From: Cyclobacterium sp. 1_MG-2023
GTDB lineage: Bacteria > Bacteroidota > Bacteroidia > Cytophagales > Cyclobacteriaceae
Assembly: GCF_030546805.1 (NCBI RefSeq)
Contig: NZ_JAUOPC010000003.1
Span: 434,001 to 498,000, forward strand
Direction: 5' to 3'
DNA length: 64,000 nucleotides
Below the pieces are notes generated by a model, which saw only the letters and a list, made by a program, of their open reading frames with translations, made no database searches and was not told the DNA's origin. Positions 8,620 to 16,992 of this stretch are shown piece after piece (position 1 is the first letter of the stretch; each line of letters opens with the position of its first letter). The translations under genes were made by a program, and so were the position numbers.

Positions 8620-10506
8620 TTAAATGTTTCCCTTATAAATGGCCTCGTTATTTGCTCGATCTCTTACTTTTAGCAAAACCTCTCCTTTTAAAGTAGTGCC
8701 AGGCAACGGGTCAGACCATATTATGGCTTGCTTGTGTTCGTACCTCATCTGTGTCCATTTTCCATCTACCCAAGCATTAAAATCCTTTATTCCAGACAAA
8801 TTGTCCTTGATTACAAACCTAATTTCTCGACTATTGACACGTACTGCCCGGATTGAGGGTGGAATGCTGTCGGTGGCCAATACGAAATCTCCAAAAACCC
8901 TGGTTTTGAAATTTATAAATGGACCCTGCCAGTTGCCACCTACAAAATTTTTATGCCCGTTTCTGTACAATTGATACATATGGGTTTTGGAAGTGTCTCC
9001 CTGGAAATTATCGACTTTCATTCTCACTGAAACTTGTTGCCAAAGGTAATCAAATTGGTCATTGATGGTCAATCCTTTCAAACCCTTCTCTTCAAAATGT
9101 TCAATTCTTAAATAAAGGTCATCCAGCAAGCTTTCTTTTTCAAAGTTTATTCTTACTTCTCCATTGTCGAACAGCAGTTCTTCTCCCGCGGGGATTCTGG
9201 CTTCAACTTCTGGCAGAATGGTTTCGGAACAAAGGTCAATCGAATCGGGAACGCCCAGACGCATGTCCCACAGGTAGGTCCGTTTATTTCTTCCCGCATA
9301 GGCGTAAGGCAGCTCCATAGACAAGCCATTTACATGAACAATGGCCAGATCCCCTTCTTCAGCGGCTGTACTGTTTAAGATCAACACATTCTCTTGGTAA
9401 TCTATTTGACTATTGCCAGAGGTATAGTTTATGCCTTCTAAGTCAGTTGGAGCAAGCTCACCACTGAATATGATCCTCAAGTCTGATTCATTGGCATAGG
9501 CATCCAATAATTTTACAGTTATGGATTTTTCCTCACCAGGCATGGCTGATATGGCCCCACTTAATACTGTATCGGGTTCGTAAAATGAAAACTTGTTGTT
9601 TGGTTTTTTGTAAAGCCGAGTATACCGGTTCCGATAGGTGTGTAGGAGAATATGGCGGCCAATGTTGAAATCTATTTCATTGACCTCAGCTCTAAATATT
9701 TTTTTGTCGGCCTCATAAATTTCAAAAATAGGAAACCCATTTCTATTGTACATTTCATCCAACTGATCGTAGGCCAGTACTTCAATGCCCACCTTTCCTG
9801 AAATTTTGATCGTAGGCTGTACCTGAAATGCGCCAGAACTATAGATAAGGGAGAATTCTTGTCGGCGATACATTCCATTGACCCGGCTATCAGGTGTTAG
9901 CGGACTTATGGCGACCCTTCGAACGATGGGGGAGGTGGTGTCCACTATTTCTTTGAAGCCAGCATGTAGGGGATCGATGGCCCTGTTGAGGGAATCCCTG
10001 ATTTCAAAATGCAGGTGGGGACCACCCGAACTACCAGTGTTGCCGGAATAAGCAATGGTGTCTCCCTGAGAAATGGGCAATTCTCCAGGTTTTAATGTGT
10101 ATTCCAATTCATTTTCACGGGCTTCATATATTTTATGCTGCATGAACTCCGCTATCGGCGATTCAAAGCTCCTGAGATGGGCATACACCGTGCTTGTGCC
10201 ATTGGTGTGTTTGAGGTAAAGCACATTGCCATAGCCGAAAGAAGAAACTTTGATTTTGGAAACGTAACCATCCGCAGAAGCGAGTACGGCCAAACCTTGT
10301 CTTCCTTCCGTTTTGATGTCAAGTCCGGTATGAAAATGATTGCTCCTTATTTCGCTCATATTGCCAGCCAGGAAATTTTGCTGGCCGGGTTTGATGGGAA
10401 ATAGGTAATAGCCTTTCTGAGTTTGAGAGAGAAAGACAAGGACAATGCATACGAATAGTAGAGTGTATAGGCCTTTATTTAATTTCAAAATCCAGCAATT
10501 TTTCAT
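8620..10506 (-). CDS. M23-family (LytM) cell-wall metallopeptidase with long C-terminal extension
   Basis: About 628 residues from the ATG at 10506. A longer frame reaches 10554, but that start lies further inside the FAH-family gene and adds no signal-like sequence. An N-terminal hydrophobic anchor (LYTLLFVCIVLVFLS) precedes a LytM domain with the zinc motif HFHTGLDI near residue 58 and HLHFEI near residue 160. Family members cut peptide cross-bridges in peptidoglycan or activate amidases. The remaining 400 residues look like tandem beta-sandwich domains, ending in an SGIKDFNAWVDGKW segment seen in Bacteroidota M23 proteins. It overlaps the upstream gene by about 32 bp and is co-transcribed with it. 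Confidence 0.88.
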   Translation of the reverse strand: MKNCWILKLNKGLYTLLFVCIVLVFLSQTQKGYYLFPIKPGQQNFLAGNMSEIRSNHFHTGLDIKTEGRQGLAVLASADGYVSKIKVSSFGYGNVLYLKHTNGTSTVYAHLRSFESPIAEFMQHKIYEARENELEYTLKPGELPISQGDTIAYSGNTGSSGGPHLHFEIRDSLNRAIDPLHAGFKEIVDTTSPIVRRVAISPLTPDSRVNGMYRRQEFSLIYSSGAFQVQPTIKISGKVGIEVLAYDQLDEMYNRNGFPIFEIYEADKKIFRAEVNEIDFNIGRHILLHTYRNRYTRLYKKPNNKFSFYEPDTVLSGAISAMPGEEKSITVKLLDAYANESDLRIIFSGELAPTDLEGINYTSGNSQIDYQENVLILNSTAAEEGDLAIVHVNGLSMELPYAYAGRNKRTYLWDMRLGVPDSIDLCSETILPEVEARIPAGEELLFDNGEVRINFEKESLLDDLYLRIEHFEEKGLKGLTINDQFDYLWQQVSVRMKVDNFQGDTSKTHMYQLYRNGHKNFVGGNWQGPFINFKTRVFGDFVLATDSIPPSIRAVRVNSREIRFVIKDNLSGIKDFNAWVDGKWTQMRYEHKQAIIWSDPLPGTTLKGEVLLKVRDRANNEAIYKGNI

Positions 10507-11086
10507 CTTCCACATAAGCCTCCAACCTGTCACCAATATTAACTTTGCCCACACCTGCAGGTGTGCCGGTATAGATCAGGTCACCTGTTTTAAGGGTGAA
10601 AAATTGAGAAACATAGGCGATAATCACATCAAATGGAAAGAGGAGTAGAGAAGTGTTGCCTGTTTGGCGCCTCTCACCGTTGATGTCAAGGTGAAAATTA
10701 ATATTGGCCAGGTCAGGAAAAAGGGTAACTGGTTTAAACTTACCCAATGGGGCAGAGCCATTAAAAGCTTTGGCAATTTCCCATGGAAGGCCTTTTTCTT
10801 TGCACTTTTGCTGCAGGTCCCTTGCTGTAAAATCAATACCTATACCAATTTCATTGTAATACTTGTGGGCAAACTTGCGCTGTATGTATTTGCCTTCCTT
10901 GTTTATTTTGAGGACCAATTCCACTTCATGGTGAATATTGTCAGAATATTCAGGATGGTAAAAAGGGGCATTGTCTTTTAGCAAAGCCGTGTCCGGTTTC
11001 ATAAAAACAACAGGCGCATCCGGCTTTTCATTGTTTAGTTCTTCTATATGTGCCGCATAATTTCGGCCTATGGCAATAATTTTCAT
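10475..11086 (-). CDS. Fumarylacetoacetate hydrolase-family enzyme
   Basis: 203 residues, the compact single-domain form (YcgM/FAHD1-like). Visible are the start MKIIAIGRNYAAHIEELN, the metal-binding stretch HHEVELVLKINK (acidic ligands), GIGIDFTARDLQ, GSAPLG and LIYTGTPAGVG. Members act on 2-oxo acids as acylpyruvase or oxaloacetate decarboxylase/tautomerase and need Mg or Mn. The exact substrate cannot be read from the sequence. It is the first gene of the leftward pair with the M23 peptidase. Confidence 0.9.
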   Translation of the reverse strand: MKIIAIGRNYAAHIEELNNEKPDAPVVFMKPDTALLKDNAPFYHPEYSDNIHHEVELVLKINKEGKYIQRKFAHKYYNEIGIGIDFTARDLQQKCKEKGLPWEIAKAFNGSAPLGKFKPVTLFPDLANINFHLDINGERRQTGNTSLLLFPFDVIIAYVSQFFTLKTGDLIYTGTPAGVGKVNIGDRLEAYVEDEKLLDFEIK

Positions 11087-11265
11087 CTCTCAAGAAATAT
11101 AGTATGGGCTGCAAAGAAAGGAATTCTAGGGCGATTTTAAAAGAAGGATTATTTAATTGGAAAGAAGTTTAAAAAATGTTGGTATTTTTATTTAGTTGAC
11201 TTAAAATCGATTAGCTTCTTTTTCAGGGTAAAGGCGTAAAAAAGTACTCTTTTTTCCTCTTTTGG

Positions 11266-11299
11266 TTTTGTTAAATTGCAGAATATTGGTTTATATTTG
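11266..11299 (+). promoter_or_regulatory. Bacteroidota primary-sigma promoter upstream of tRNA-Ser
   Basis: TTTTG at 11266-11270 and TATATTTG (a match to TAnnTTTG) at 11292-11299 are separated by 21 bp. This is the expected -33/-7 arrangement for the Bacteroidota housekeeping sigma factor. It would start transcription near 11305, about 130 nt before the mature tRNA. Confidence 0.7.
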
Positions 11300-11432
11300 C
11301 ATCACTGATCGGGAAGCGGTCGGAATTGATATTAAGATAGGATTTAAAAAAGCATTTTTCGTTGTTTGATCCAAACAGTGAGCAAGCTTATTTAAATCAA
11401 GAATAATTTGTTTAAATGCTTCACCAGTACTT

Positions 11433-11521
11433 AGAGAGTTGGGTGAGTGGCTTAAACCAGCAGTTTGCTAAACTGTCGTACGCCTAATAGCGTACCGGGG
11501 GTTCGAATCCCCCACTCTCTA
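11433..11521 (+). tRNA. tRNA-Ser, anticodon GCT
   Basis: The acceptor stem AGAGAGT pairs with ACTCTCT. The anticodon stem-loop is GCAGT-TTGCTAA-ACTGT with anticodon GCT. A long variable arm (CGTACGCC...GCGTACC) marks a class II tRNA, and the T-loop reads GTTCGAATC. It is 89 nt including the discriminator A, and CCA is not encoded. It reads AGC/AGU codons. It is followed by element-type DNA, so its 3' end is a likely integration site. Confidence 0.95.
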
Positions 11522-11527
11522 CTGAAC

Positions 11528-11568
11528 AAAACCCTAGCTTATTGATACTCAATAGGTTAGGGTTTTTT
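11528..11568 (+). terminator. Terminator after tRNA-Ser
   Basis: AAACCCTA pairs with TAGGGTTT across a 20-nt partly paired loop (TTATTGA / TCAATAG), followed by a T-run. It ends the tRNA transcript. Confidence 0.8.
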
Positions 11569-11574
11569 CTTTTT

Positions 11575-11630
11575 AATCAGGGGCGAATTCAGGGGCGAAT
11601 TATCCTGATTTTCACTCTAACCGCTTAATT
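11575..11630. repeat. Short tandem GGGGCGAATT repeat at the presumed island edge
   Basis: Just after the tRNA terminator the sequence AGGGGCGAATT appears twice within 25 bp. Its position immediately 3' of the tRNA and before the element genes suggests the left end of the integrated element or a remnant of an earlier integrase end. No second copy of the tRNA 3' end was found further right in this window, so the right attachment site is not located. Confidence 0.35.
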
Positions 11631-11781
11631 CAAATTAAGTATTCCTGTTTTGTCATTTTCTAGAATTTGCCGAATTTTTTTAATGAGACCTAATAGTTTC
11701 CAACATCAAATATTTTTTCATTACAACAATTGGGTGGAGTGACCTGGAAATTGAAATGGACGTAATTTTTAAATTTACCAT

Positions 11782-12039
11782 TTACTTTTTGCCTGATGAA
11801 AATGCAATAAAGAAGTCACCGATTAAAGGAAATGTTGGACCGGTTATTTTTTCTCTTTTGCAAAGCTCAAATTGGGTACAGTTTCCTCCATGTCCTCCAA
11901 CGGCCAGTTTCAAACTTACAATTTCCAAATTTTTGATATGGTTCTGTGCAAGAATGAAGTCATCTCTTTCAATGGCTTGAAGGATCATTCTTATCAGTTC
12001 AATAAGCATCTTGCCTTCATGCAATTTTTTTTCCTTCAA
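11782..12039 (-). CDS. Hypothetical small protein at the island edge
   Basis: An 85-residue frame starting MKEKKLHEGKMLIELIRM, helical in its first half (ILQAIERDDFILAQNHIKNLEIVSLKLAVGG), with a Gly/Cys-containing tail. An overlapping plus-strand frame (11756-11980) looks less protein-like. I do not recognise a family. It may encode a small element-borne regulator or may not be expressed. Confidence 0.35.
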   Translation of the reverse strand: MKEKKLHEGKMLIELIRMILQAIERDDFILAQNHIKNLEIVSLKLAVGGHGGNCTQFELCKREKITGPTFPLIGDFFIAFSSGKK

Positions 12040-12080
12040 AACCCTCCATTCAAACCAACCATGAGGCTTTCCTTAAACTT

Positions 12081-12106
12081 GGGGTACTACCCCAGCTAAC
12101 TACCCC
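12081..12106. promoter_or_regulatory. Candidate operator upstream of the HTH gene
   Basis: GGGGTACTACCCC is an inverted repeat at 12081-12093. A third half-site, CTACCCC, follows at 12100-12106, about 50 bp before the HTH start. The geometry suits binding by the small HTH protein or another element regulator, but binding is inferred. Confidence 0.4.
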
Positions 12107-12154
12107 TGCCAACTTGTGACCATATTCGGCCAACAAACCAAACGAAAACTGAAT

Positions 12155-12436
12155 ATGAATGACATGATCTTTTCACCAATTGACAAAAGACAACTTATCC
12201 AGGAGATTGCTGAAGAAGTAGCTTCCAGGATAATTCCTGAGCTGCAGCCAGCCACTCCCGACGATGAATTGATACAGATCCCCGAAGCCATGAAACTGCT
12301 AGGGCGCTCCCGCACAACGATCAACAATTGGCGCAGGGAAGGTTTCCTGAAGGAACAGGTAATCAACACCAGGGTATATTTCAAAAAGTCGGATATACTC
12401 AATGCCGGTCACCAGAAAAACGGCCGGAAAAAATAA
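12155..12436 (+). CDS. Helix-turn-helix excisionase/regulator-like protein
   Basis: 93 residues from the ATG at 12155. An upstream ATG at 12116 adds 13 residues with no support. After an N-terminal helix (RQLIQEIAEEVASRIIPELQ) comes ELIQIPEAMKLLGRSRTTINNWRREGFL, the winged-helix HTH_17/MerR-type fold shared by excisionases and small transposon regulators, and then VYFKKSDI as the wing strand. In Bacteroidota elements this protein typically precedes a VapE or primase gene, as here. It is probably a directionality factor or transcriptional regulator of the island. Confidence 0.8.
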   Translation: MNDMIFSPIDKRQLIQEIAEEVASRIIPELQPATPDDELIQIPEAMKLLGRSRTTINNWRREGFLKEQVINTRVYFKKSDILNAGHQKNGRKK

Positions 12437-12438
12437 AA

Positions 12439-12458
12439 GCGGATCATGCCCGATCCGC
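12439..12458 (+). terminator. Hairpin after the HTH gene
   Basis: GCGGATC pairs with GATCCGC around a 6-nt loop directly after the stop at 12436. The following T-tract is interrupted (TTAATTAATTT), so termination may be partial. Confidence 0.5.
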
Positions 12459-12520
12459 CTTAATTAATTTCATTAGGAAATGGTATTCCGTTTTTAGTGA
12501 GATAAATATACCATTTCTGT

Positions 12521-13756
12521 ATGGAAAAATCAACCCAAATCTACAGAAATATGGACGATAAAACCCCTATCAAAAAGATTGATGAAAAATCTTCGAGTGC
12601 GACAATTCGGATGATCAGATTCCTTATGACAAAATATGAGTTTAAAAATAACATGGTTCTTAATGAGGTCTTTGCAAAAGAAAAAGAAGGAAAGAAGTAC
12701 CATCCAGTCAATCCCCATACGCTTTACATAGAATGCCGACAGGAGGGATACCGTACCTCGGTGGCAGAGATCAATACCTTTCTGTCCTCAGATTTTATTC
12801 CAAAAACCAACCCTTTCGTGAATTACTTCAAATATGTTCGGGAGACCTGGAGTGAAACCAGCCATGGGGACTATATCCGGAAATTCACTCACTATATCCA
12901 GGTACATGGGCAAGAACGTTTCGAGACCCAGTTCAAAAAATGGCTGGTGCGTTGTGTGGCCTGTTGTCTACGGGATGACTTTTTCAATAAGCAAGCTTTG
13001 ATCTTTGTACAGGAACAACAGAATAGTGGTAAGACCACACTTACCCGTTTCCTGATTCCAGATCAGCTGAAGACTTACCAGGCTGAAAATATTTCTGTGG
13101 ACAAGGACAGTCTGATCGCCTTGAGCCAAAATTTTGGAATCATTCAGGATGAACTTTCCACACTTTCCAAAACCGAGATCAATGCGCAGAAAACACTGAT
13201 GAGTAAATCACAAGTCAAAGTAAGACATCCTTATGACAAGAAGCCTAAAATGGAACCGAGAAGGGCTTCCATTTGGGGATCTACCAATAAGGCCGAGTTT
13301 CTCACGGATGTGACAGGTAGCGTGCGTTGGCTCTGCTTTACGGTAAGGGAAATTAATTGGAGTTACATAAAAGAAATTGAAATCGATAGGGTTTGGGCAC
13401 AGGCTTATCAGCTATACCTGACGAATTTTCATTATGAAATGACAGCGAAGGAAATCCGGGAAAATGAAATCATGAACAACCAGTACAAAACCATTTCTCC
13501 AGAGGTTGAGCTGGTGCAAAAGTTCTTTACTCCAGGTACCAAAGAGGACCATGACAAATTCATGACTGCAACGGATATCTGCCATCAGCTGGCTTTAAAT
13601 ATCTCCGGAAATCTCAGAATTAGCCCGGTGGAAATAGGGAAGGCTTTGAAGCTCCTTGGCCATGTTCAGTCTCAGGTGCGGAGAAACGAAGGTCAAAACT
13701 TCCCTGAAAAAGGATATTACATAAAACAAAACAAAGCTACTACTTACTACAAATAG
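12521..13756 (+). CDS. VapE-type P-loop ATPase of a mobile element
   Basis: 411 residues. The core has FVQEQQNSGKTTLTRFL (Walker A), IIQDELSTLSKTEINAQK (Walker B-like acidic stretch) and RRASIWGSTNKAEFLTD...GSVRW, which together define the virulence-associated E (VapE/DUF3987-like) superfamily 3-type helicase fold. Such proteins, often with a primase, drive replication of phage satellites and integrated elements. An alternative start at 12551 (MDDKTP) would remove 10 residues and cannot be excluded. The gene runs directly into an iteron cluster and is followed by a TOPRIM primase-like gene. Confidence 0.85.
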   Translation: MEKSTQIYRNMDDKTPIKKIDEKSSSATIRMIRFLMTKYEFKNNMVLNEVFAKEKEGKKYHPVNPHTLYIECRQEGYRTSVAEINTFLSSDFIPKTNPFVNYFKYVRETWSETSHGDYIRKFTHYIQVHGQERFETQFKKWLVRCVACCLRDDFFNKQALIFVQEQQNSGKTTLTRFLIPDQLKTYQAENISVDKDSLIALSQNFGIIQDELSTLSKTEINAQKTLMSKSQVKVRHPYDKKPKMEPRRASIWGSTNKAEFLTDVTGSVRWLCFTVREINWSYIKEIEIDRVWAQAYQLYLTNFHYEMTAKEIRENEIMNNQYKTISPEVELVQKFFTPGTKEDHDKFMTATDICHQLALNISGNLRISPVEIGKALKLLGHVQSQVRRNEGQNFPEKGYYIKQNKATTYYK

Positions 13757-13937
13757 GGGGTAATTATTTGAATTACAGTTAATTAAACTGTAGTAAGATG
13801 AGATAATTATAGTTACTACATCCTACTACAAACCGTGCTTTTGTAGTAAGATGGGTTTTGATGCATAAGAGATATAAACAACTGAATATCAATAATTAAA
13901 CGGAAGTTTGTAGTAAGGTAGTAGTTGTAGTAAGTGG
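13741..13937. repeat. Iteron cluster, TTGTAGTAAG repeats
   Basis: Direct copies of TGTAGTAAG occur at 13789-13797, 13842-13850, 13908-13916 and 13926-13934, usually preceded by T and followed by ATG or GTG/GTA. Inverted copies (CTTACTACAAA and CCTACTACAAA) lie at 13743-13753 and 13822-13832, and a partial GTTACTACA lies at 13812-13820. One inverted copy overlaps the last codons of the VapE-like gene. Placement between an ATPase and a primase gene suggests an origin or a repressor-binding array. Confidence 0.75.
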
Positions 13938-13965
13938 TTTTTCTAAAAAATTAAACTTAAGAACA

Positions 13966-14841
13966 ATGAATGCAAAAGAGGCAAATAAAATATCCATAAT
14001 AACCTATCTAGACCAGATAGGAATCAGACCAAGTAAAGTAAAAGCGGGCTATTGCTTTTATTATTCTCCCTACCGGGAGGAATCAACCCCTTCTTTTAAG
14101 GTAAGCCCGAGCAAAAATCTATGGGTAGATTTCGGAGATGGAAATGCTGGGGGTACGCTGATTGATCTGGTTCTTAAAATGAATCCTGCTTATACTGTTC
14201 CTGATGCTATTAGGGAAATCGAAACAGTAAGTGGATCTTCTTTTTTTCTTCACCAGCCTGCTATTCCCCGACCCAAATCATCGGAAGAGACAGCTGAAGG
14301 AATCAAGATTGTAAAAACCAAACCACTAGGAAACAATAGCGCCATAACGGATTACCTTCAATCCAGGCGAATCCTTATGGATACAGCTAAAGAGTTTTGC
14401 CGTGAAGTCTATTACCGCATTGGAGACAACAGGTATTTTGGGTTAGGAAATCCTCATGAAAACGGCTGGGCAATACGTAACAAATATTGGAAAGGCTGCA
14501 CTGCCCAGGGGGTATCTACCTACTGTAACAATTCAGCTGATCTTTGCCTTTTTGAAGGAATATTTGACCTGCTGAGTTATAGGGAGATGAGAAAAGGGGG
14601 CCATTACCGAGAGGACTTTATGGTGCTCAATTCTTTGGCCAATTTACAGGGATATTATTCGAAAATTAATAAATATAGACGTGTAAACTTATTTCTGGAT
14701 AGGGATAAGGCTGGAAAAGAGGCGGCCAGAAAACTAATGGATAGCATACCCCATTGCCGAGACAAGTCAGAATTATTTCATCCCCATAAAGATTTAAACG
14801 AGTATTGGATGAGTAGAGAAAATTTAAGCGTAAAAAGATGA
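13966..14841 (+). CDS. TOPRIM-domain primase-like protein with degenerate CHC2 region
   Basis: 291 residues. The N-terminal part (GIRPSKVKAGYCFYYSPYRE, ESTPSFKV and LWVDFGDGNAGGTLIDLV) matches the DnaG CHC2 zinc-finger fold with most Cys ligands lost, as is common in Bacteroidota element primases. The C-terminal TOPRIM domain shows LCLFEGIFDLLSY (catalytic Glu), LNSLANL and VNLFLDRDKAGKEAA (Asp-x-Asp). It would synthesise primers for replication of the element, together with the VapE-type ATPase. It starts 28 bp after the last iteron. Confidence 0.85.
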   Translation: MNAKEANKISIITYLDQIGIRPSKVKAGYCFYYSPYREESTPSFKVSPSKNLWVDFGDGNAGGTLIDLVLKMNPAYTVPDAIREIETVSGSSFFLHQPAIPRPKSSEETAEGIKIVKTKPLGNNSAITDYLQSRRILMDTAKEFCREVYYRIGDNRYFGLGNPHENGWAIRNKYWKGCTAQGVSTYCNNSADLCLFEGIFDLLSYREMRKGGHYREDFMVLNSLANLQGYYSKINKYRRVNLFLDRDKAGKEAARKLMDSIPHCRDKSELFHPHKDLNEYWMSRENLSVKR

Positions 14842-15436
14842 TTGAACAATTCTGGATTTTAGGAATCCTACAGAAAAATAATGAAAGTAACATTGTTGGT
14901 TGGGGAAGATTCAAGGCCTTGCCTTTAAAAGCGTTGAATATACGGATATGCCGATATACCCATGCCTGTATACATTCCTATTCAAATAATGCTATACATA
15001 TATATATTCCAAAAAGGAGGAGGGTAATGGCAAATATGGAATTGCAAGTTCCAATAATAAATGCATATACAGGTATCCAAATACACATATGACCATATAT
15101 TTGAAGGTCTATATATCTGAAAAAATAATAATATTTATTTGTATATTTTTAGATAAAAATATATGTTAAGCAATATTATTAGTAATATTTAGTTATTAAT
15201 TTACATTAAAACAGTTCTTTACTTAACCAACTAGAGGCTAACTAACACTCTGGTTCCAATAGAATTCCGCTGTGCGCGGTCCTTGCAAGTTGTGTCTTTG
15301 TCCGACAAAAAACCGCTGGTTTTTTTTCTACCAAAAACGAACTTGCCCCTCCCATTTCCCTTCCTGTTTGACAGTTGTGTAATTTGGAGTGGAGAAGAAA
15401 AATCCTCGCAACTCGGATTTTAACAAAGAAAATCAA
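14842..15436. other. Non-coding region with TATAC-type repeats and a possible transfer origin
   Basis: About 595 bp without a convincing gene. 14936-15120 is built from imperfect TATAC/GTATA units (ATATACGG, CGATATACC, CCTGTATAC, GCTATACATATATATA, TATACAGGTATCC). Then comes an AT-rich stretch to 15230. At 15240-15380 the base composition changes abruptly and includes AAAACCGCTGGTTTT and AACTTGCCCCTCCC. A similar TATAC-rich stretch lies before mobC at 26725-26800. A frame at 14838-15092 inside the repeats has no recognisable protein character. Confidence 0.45.
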
Positions 15437-16000
15437 ATGAGAAAAGCAACCCAAAATGACAGGGAAAAGGTCGTAACCATCCTGTTGAAAGCATTCAAAA
15501 AAAACAAAAGTGTCAACTACATTGCTGGTAAAGAAGAAGAGAAAATTCGCTATTTGATGGAGTATTCTTTTGAAAACTGCATTGATATGGGTGAAGTTTT
15601 TATTTCGGAGGATGGCAACGCTTGTGCTATGATACAGTTTCAGGATAAGAAAAAGTTCTCCTGGAAAAGTACATATCTGGATATACAGTTAATTCTAAAA
15701 ACCATTGGGTTGGGAAATATTCCCAAAGCACTGGCTAGGGAATCCTTCATAAAAAAACATTATCCCAAAGAGCCTTTTACCTATTTATGGTTTGTTGGGG
15801 TAAGCCCGGAAAAGCAAAAAAATGGCTTTGGCACTAAGATCCTGGAGCATGTATTGGATTATTCCAAAACACTTGACCGTCCTGTTTACCTGGAAACATC
15901 TACAGAGAGCAATCTCCCCTGGTATCAGAAACACGGTTTGGAGATTTATACCGTCTCCGAAAAGTTTGGATTTCCATTTTACTTCCTGAAAACTGCCTAA
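15437..16000 (+). CDS. GNAT-family N-acetyltransferase
   Basis: 187 residues from the ATG at 15437; an in-frame ATG at 15389 adds an unlikely tail. The protein begins MRKATQNDREKVVTILLKAF. It contains the acetyl-CoA-binding motif YLWFVGVSPEKQKNGFGTKILEHVLD (Q-x-x-G-x-G type) and the motif B region PVYLETSTESNLPWYQKHGLEIY. The acceptor is unknown and may be a small molecule or antibiotic. It ends 6 bp before the LuxR-type gene, so the two form a small operon within the cargo. Confidence 0.85.
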   Translation: MRKATQNDREKVVTILLKAFKKNKSVNYIAGKEEEKIRYLMEYSFENCIDMGEVFISEDGNACAMIQFQDKKKFSWKSTYLDIQLILKTIGLGNIPKALARESFIKKHYPKEPFTYLWFVGVSPEKQKNGFGTKILEHVLDYSKTLDRPVYLETSTESNLPWYQKHGLEIYTVSEKFGFPFYFLKTA

Positions 16001-16006
16001 AACATT

Positions 16007-16936
16007 ATGACTGTTCTGAATACCGAAATCCACATTGTAACCTTAGTATTTGTTTTGTTGGAGGTGATGATGTTTTCCCATCAACTGGTTTTTTACCTCC
16101 AAAAGCCGAATGAGAAGAAGAGGAAATATTATCTAATTTTGCTTTTCCTCCTCATCCTTTACAATTTGGCCGGAGGACTTTTTCCAGATGAAGATTTACC
16201 TCTGTCAGTAACATTACAATACATTCTTGCCTATGGTGCTGGTTTCGGTATGGGAGCTTATTTTCCTTATTATTTTTACAGGGCTTTCAATATTACCCAT
16301 TTAGAATTTCATGCCAAATACGGGGTGCTTATATTTTTGATCGTACCATTTGTGCTTTTCTTCTGTATATTATATCCCTTAGGAATAGACCTAAAGACGG
16401 TGATCTATGTGGGAATGATCATTCCGTTTTCCTATGCTTTTTACATGGTGTACAATATCCTTTGGGGCATTCGCCAACGCTACAAAACCCGAAAGGCCTC
16501 CTTTGATGCTATTCTATCTTACGTTGCTGTAGCTCCCTGGACATTGATGCCATTGTTGGCTTATTTGGAAGTAACACAGCTTACAGAAGTTTTATTAACA
16601 AATGGTGGCTTTCTGATAATCACAGTCCTGTATATCCGGAACATGGTCGAAGAAAATAAAAAAGACCTGGAAACGCTGAATCTTCTGCAAACCAAAAATG
16701 AAGATGAAATTTTCACCATTCGCTGTACCAAGCTTGGCTTGACAAAGCGTGAAATTGAAATCTGCGAATTGGTCCGGGAAGGTCATATATACAAGGATAT
16801 AGCTGATACTTTGTTTATCTCAGAAAGAACCGTGAATAAGCATATGCAGAATATTTTCAAAAAAGCAGAGAGTAATAACAAGTTTGACCTATTGAATAAG
16901 ATTACTAGAGGTGAAAGGACGGCTGAGGTGGGTTAA
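16007..16936 (+). CDS. Membrane-bound LuxR-type transcriptional regulator
   Basis: 309 residues. The first 210 residues contain about seven hydrophobic helices (for example VTLVFVLLEVMMFSHQLVF and GVLIFLIVPFVLFFCILYP). The last 60 residues are a LuxR/FixJ HTH: LGLTKREIEICELVREG, YKDIADTLFISERTVNKHMQNIF. This seven-TM plus LuxR architecture is common in Bacteroidota and probably lets a membrane signal control DNA binding directly. It follows the acetyltransferase by 6 bp. The target genes are unknown. Confidence 0.85.
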   Translation: MTVLNTEIHIVTLVFVLLEVMMFSHQLVFYLQKPNEKKRKYYLILLFLLILYNLAGGLFPDEDLPLSVTLQYILAYGAGFGMGAYFPYYFYRAFNITHLEFHAKYGVLIFLIVPFVLFFCILYPLGIDLKTVIYVGMIIPFSYAFYMVYNILWGIRQRYKTRKASFDAILSYVAVAPWTLMPLLAYLEVTQLTEVLLTNGGFLIITVLYIRNMVEENKKDLETLNLLQTKNEDEIFTIRCTKLGLTKREIEICELVREGHIYKDIADTLFISERTVNKHMQNIFKKAESNNKFDLLNKITRGERTAEVG

Positions 16937-16992
16937 TCAACTGGAAGTGTAAAAGTAATGGGGGTGACACAAATTGAATCATTTTATCCAAC

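Noticed and set aside
11433-11521. Right-hand attachment site as a copy of the tRNA 3' end further along
   Set aside because: I scanned for repeats of the T-arm/acceptor sequence through the window and found none, so no attR is reported.
11756-11980. A plus-strand 74-residue frame opposite the small gene at 11782-12039
   Set aside because: It starts in a non-coding-like stretch and has low-complexity content; the minus-strand frame is the more protein-like of the two.
14838-15092. An 84-residue frame overlapping the end of the primase gene
   Set aside because: It is built from the TATAC-type repeats, has no recognisable protein pattern and overlaps a confident gene end.
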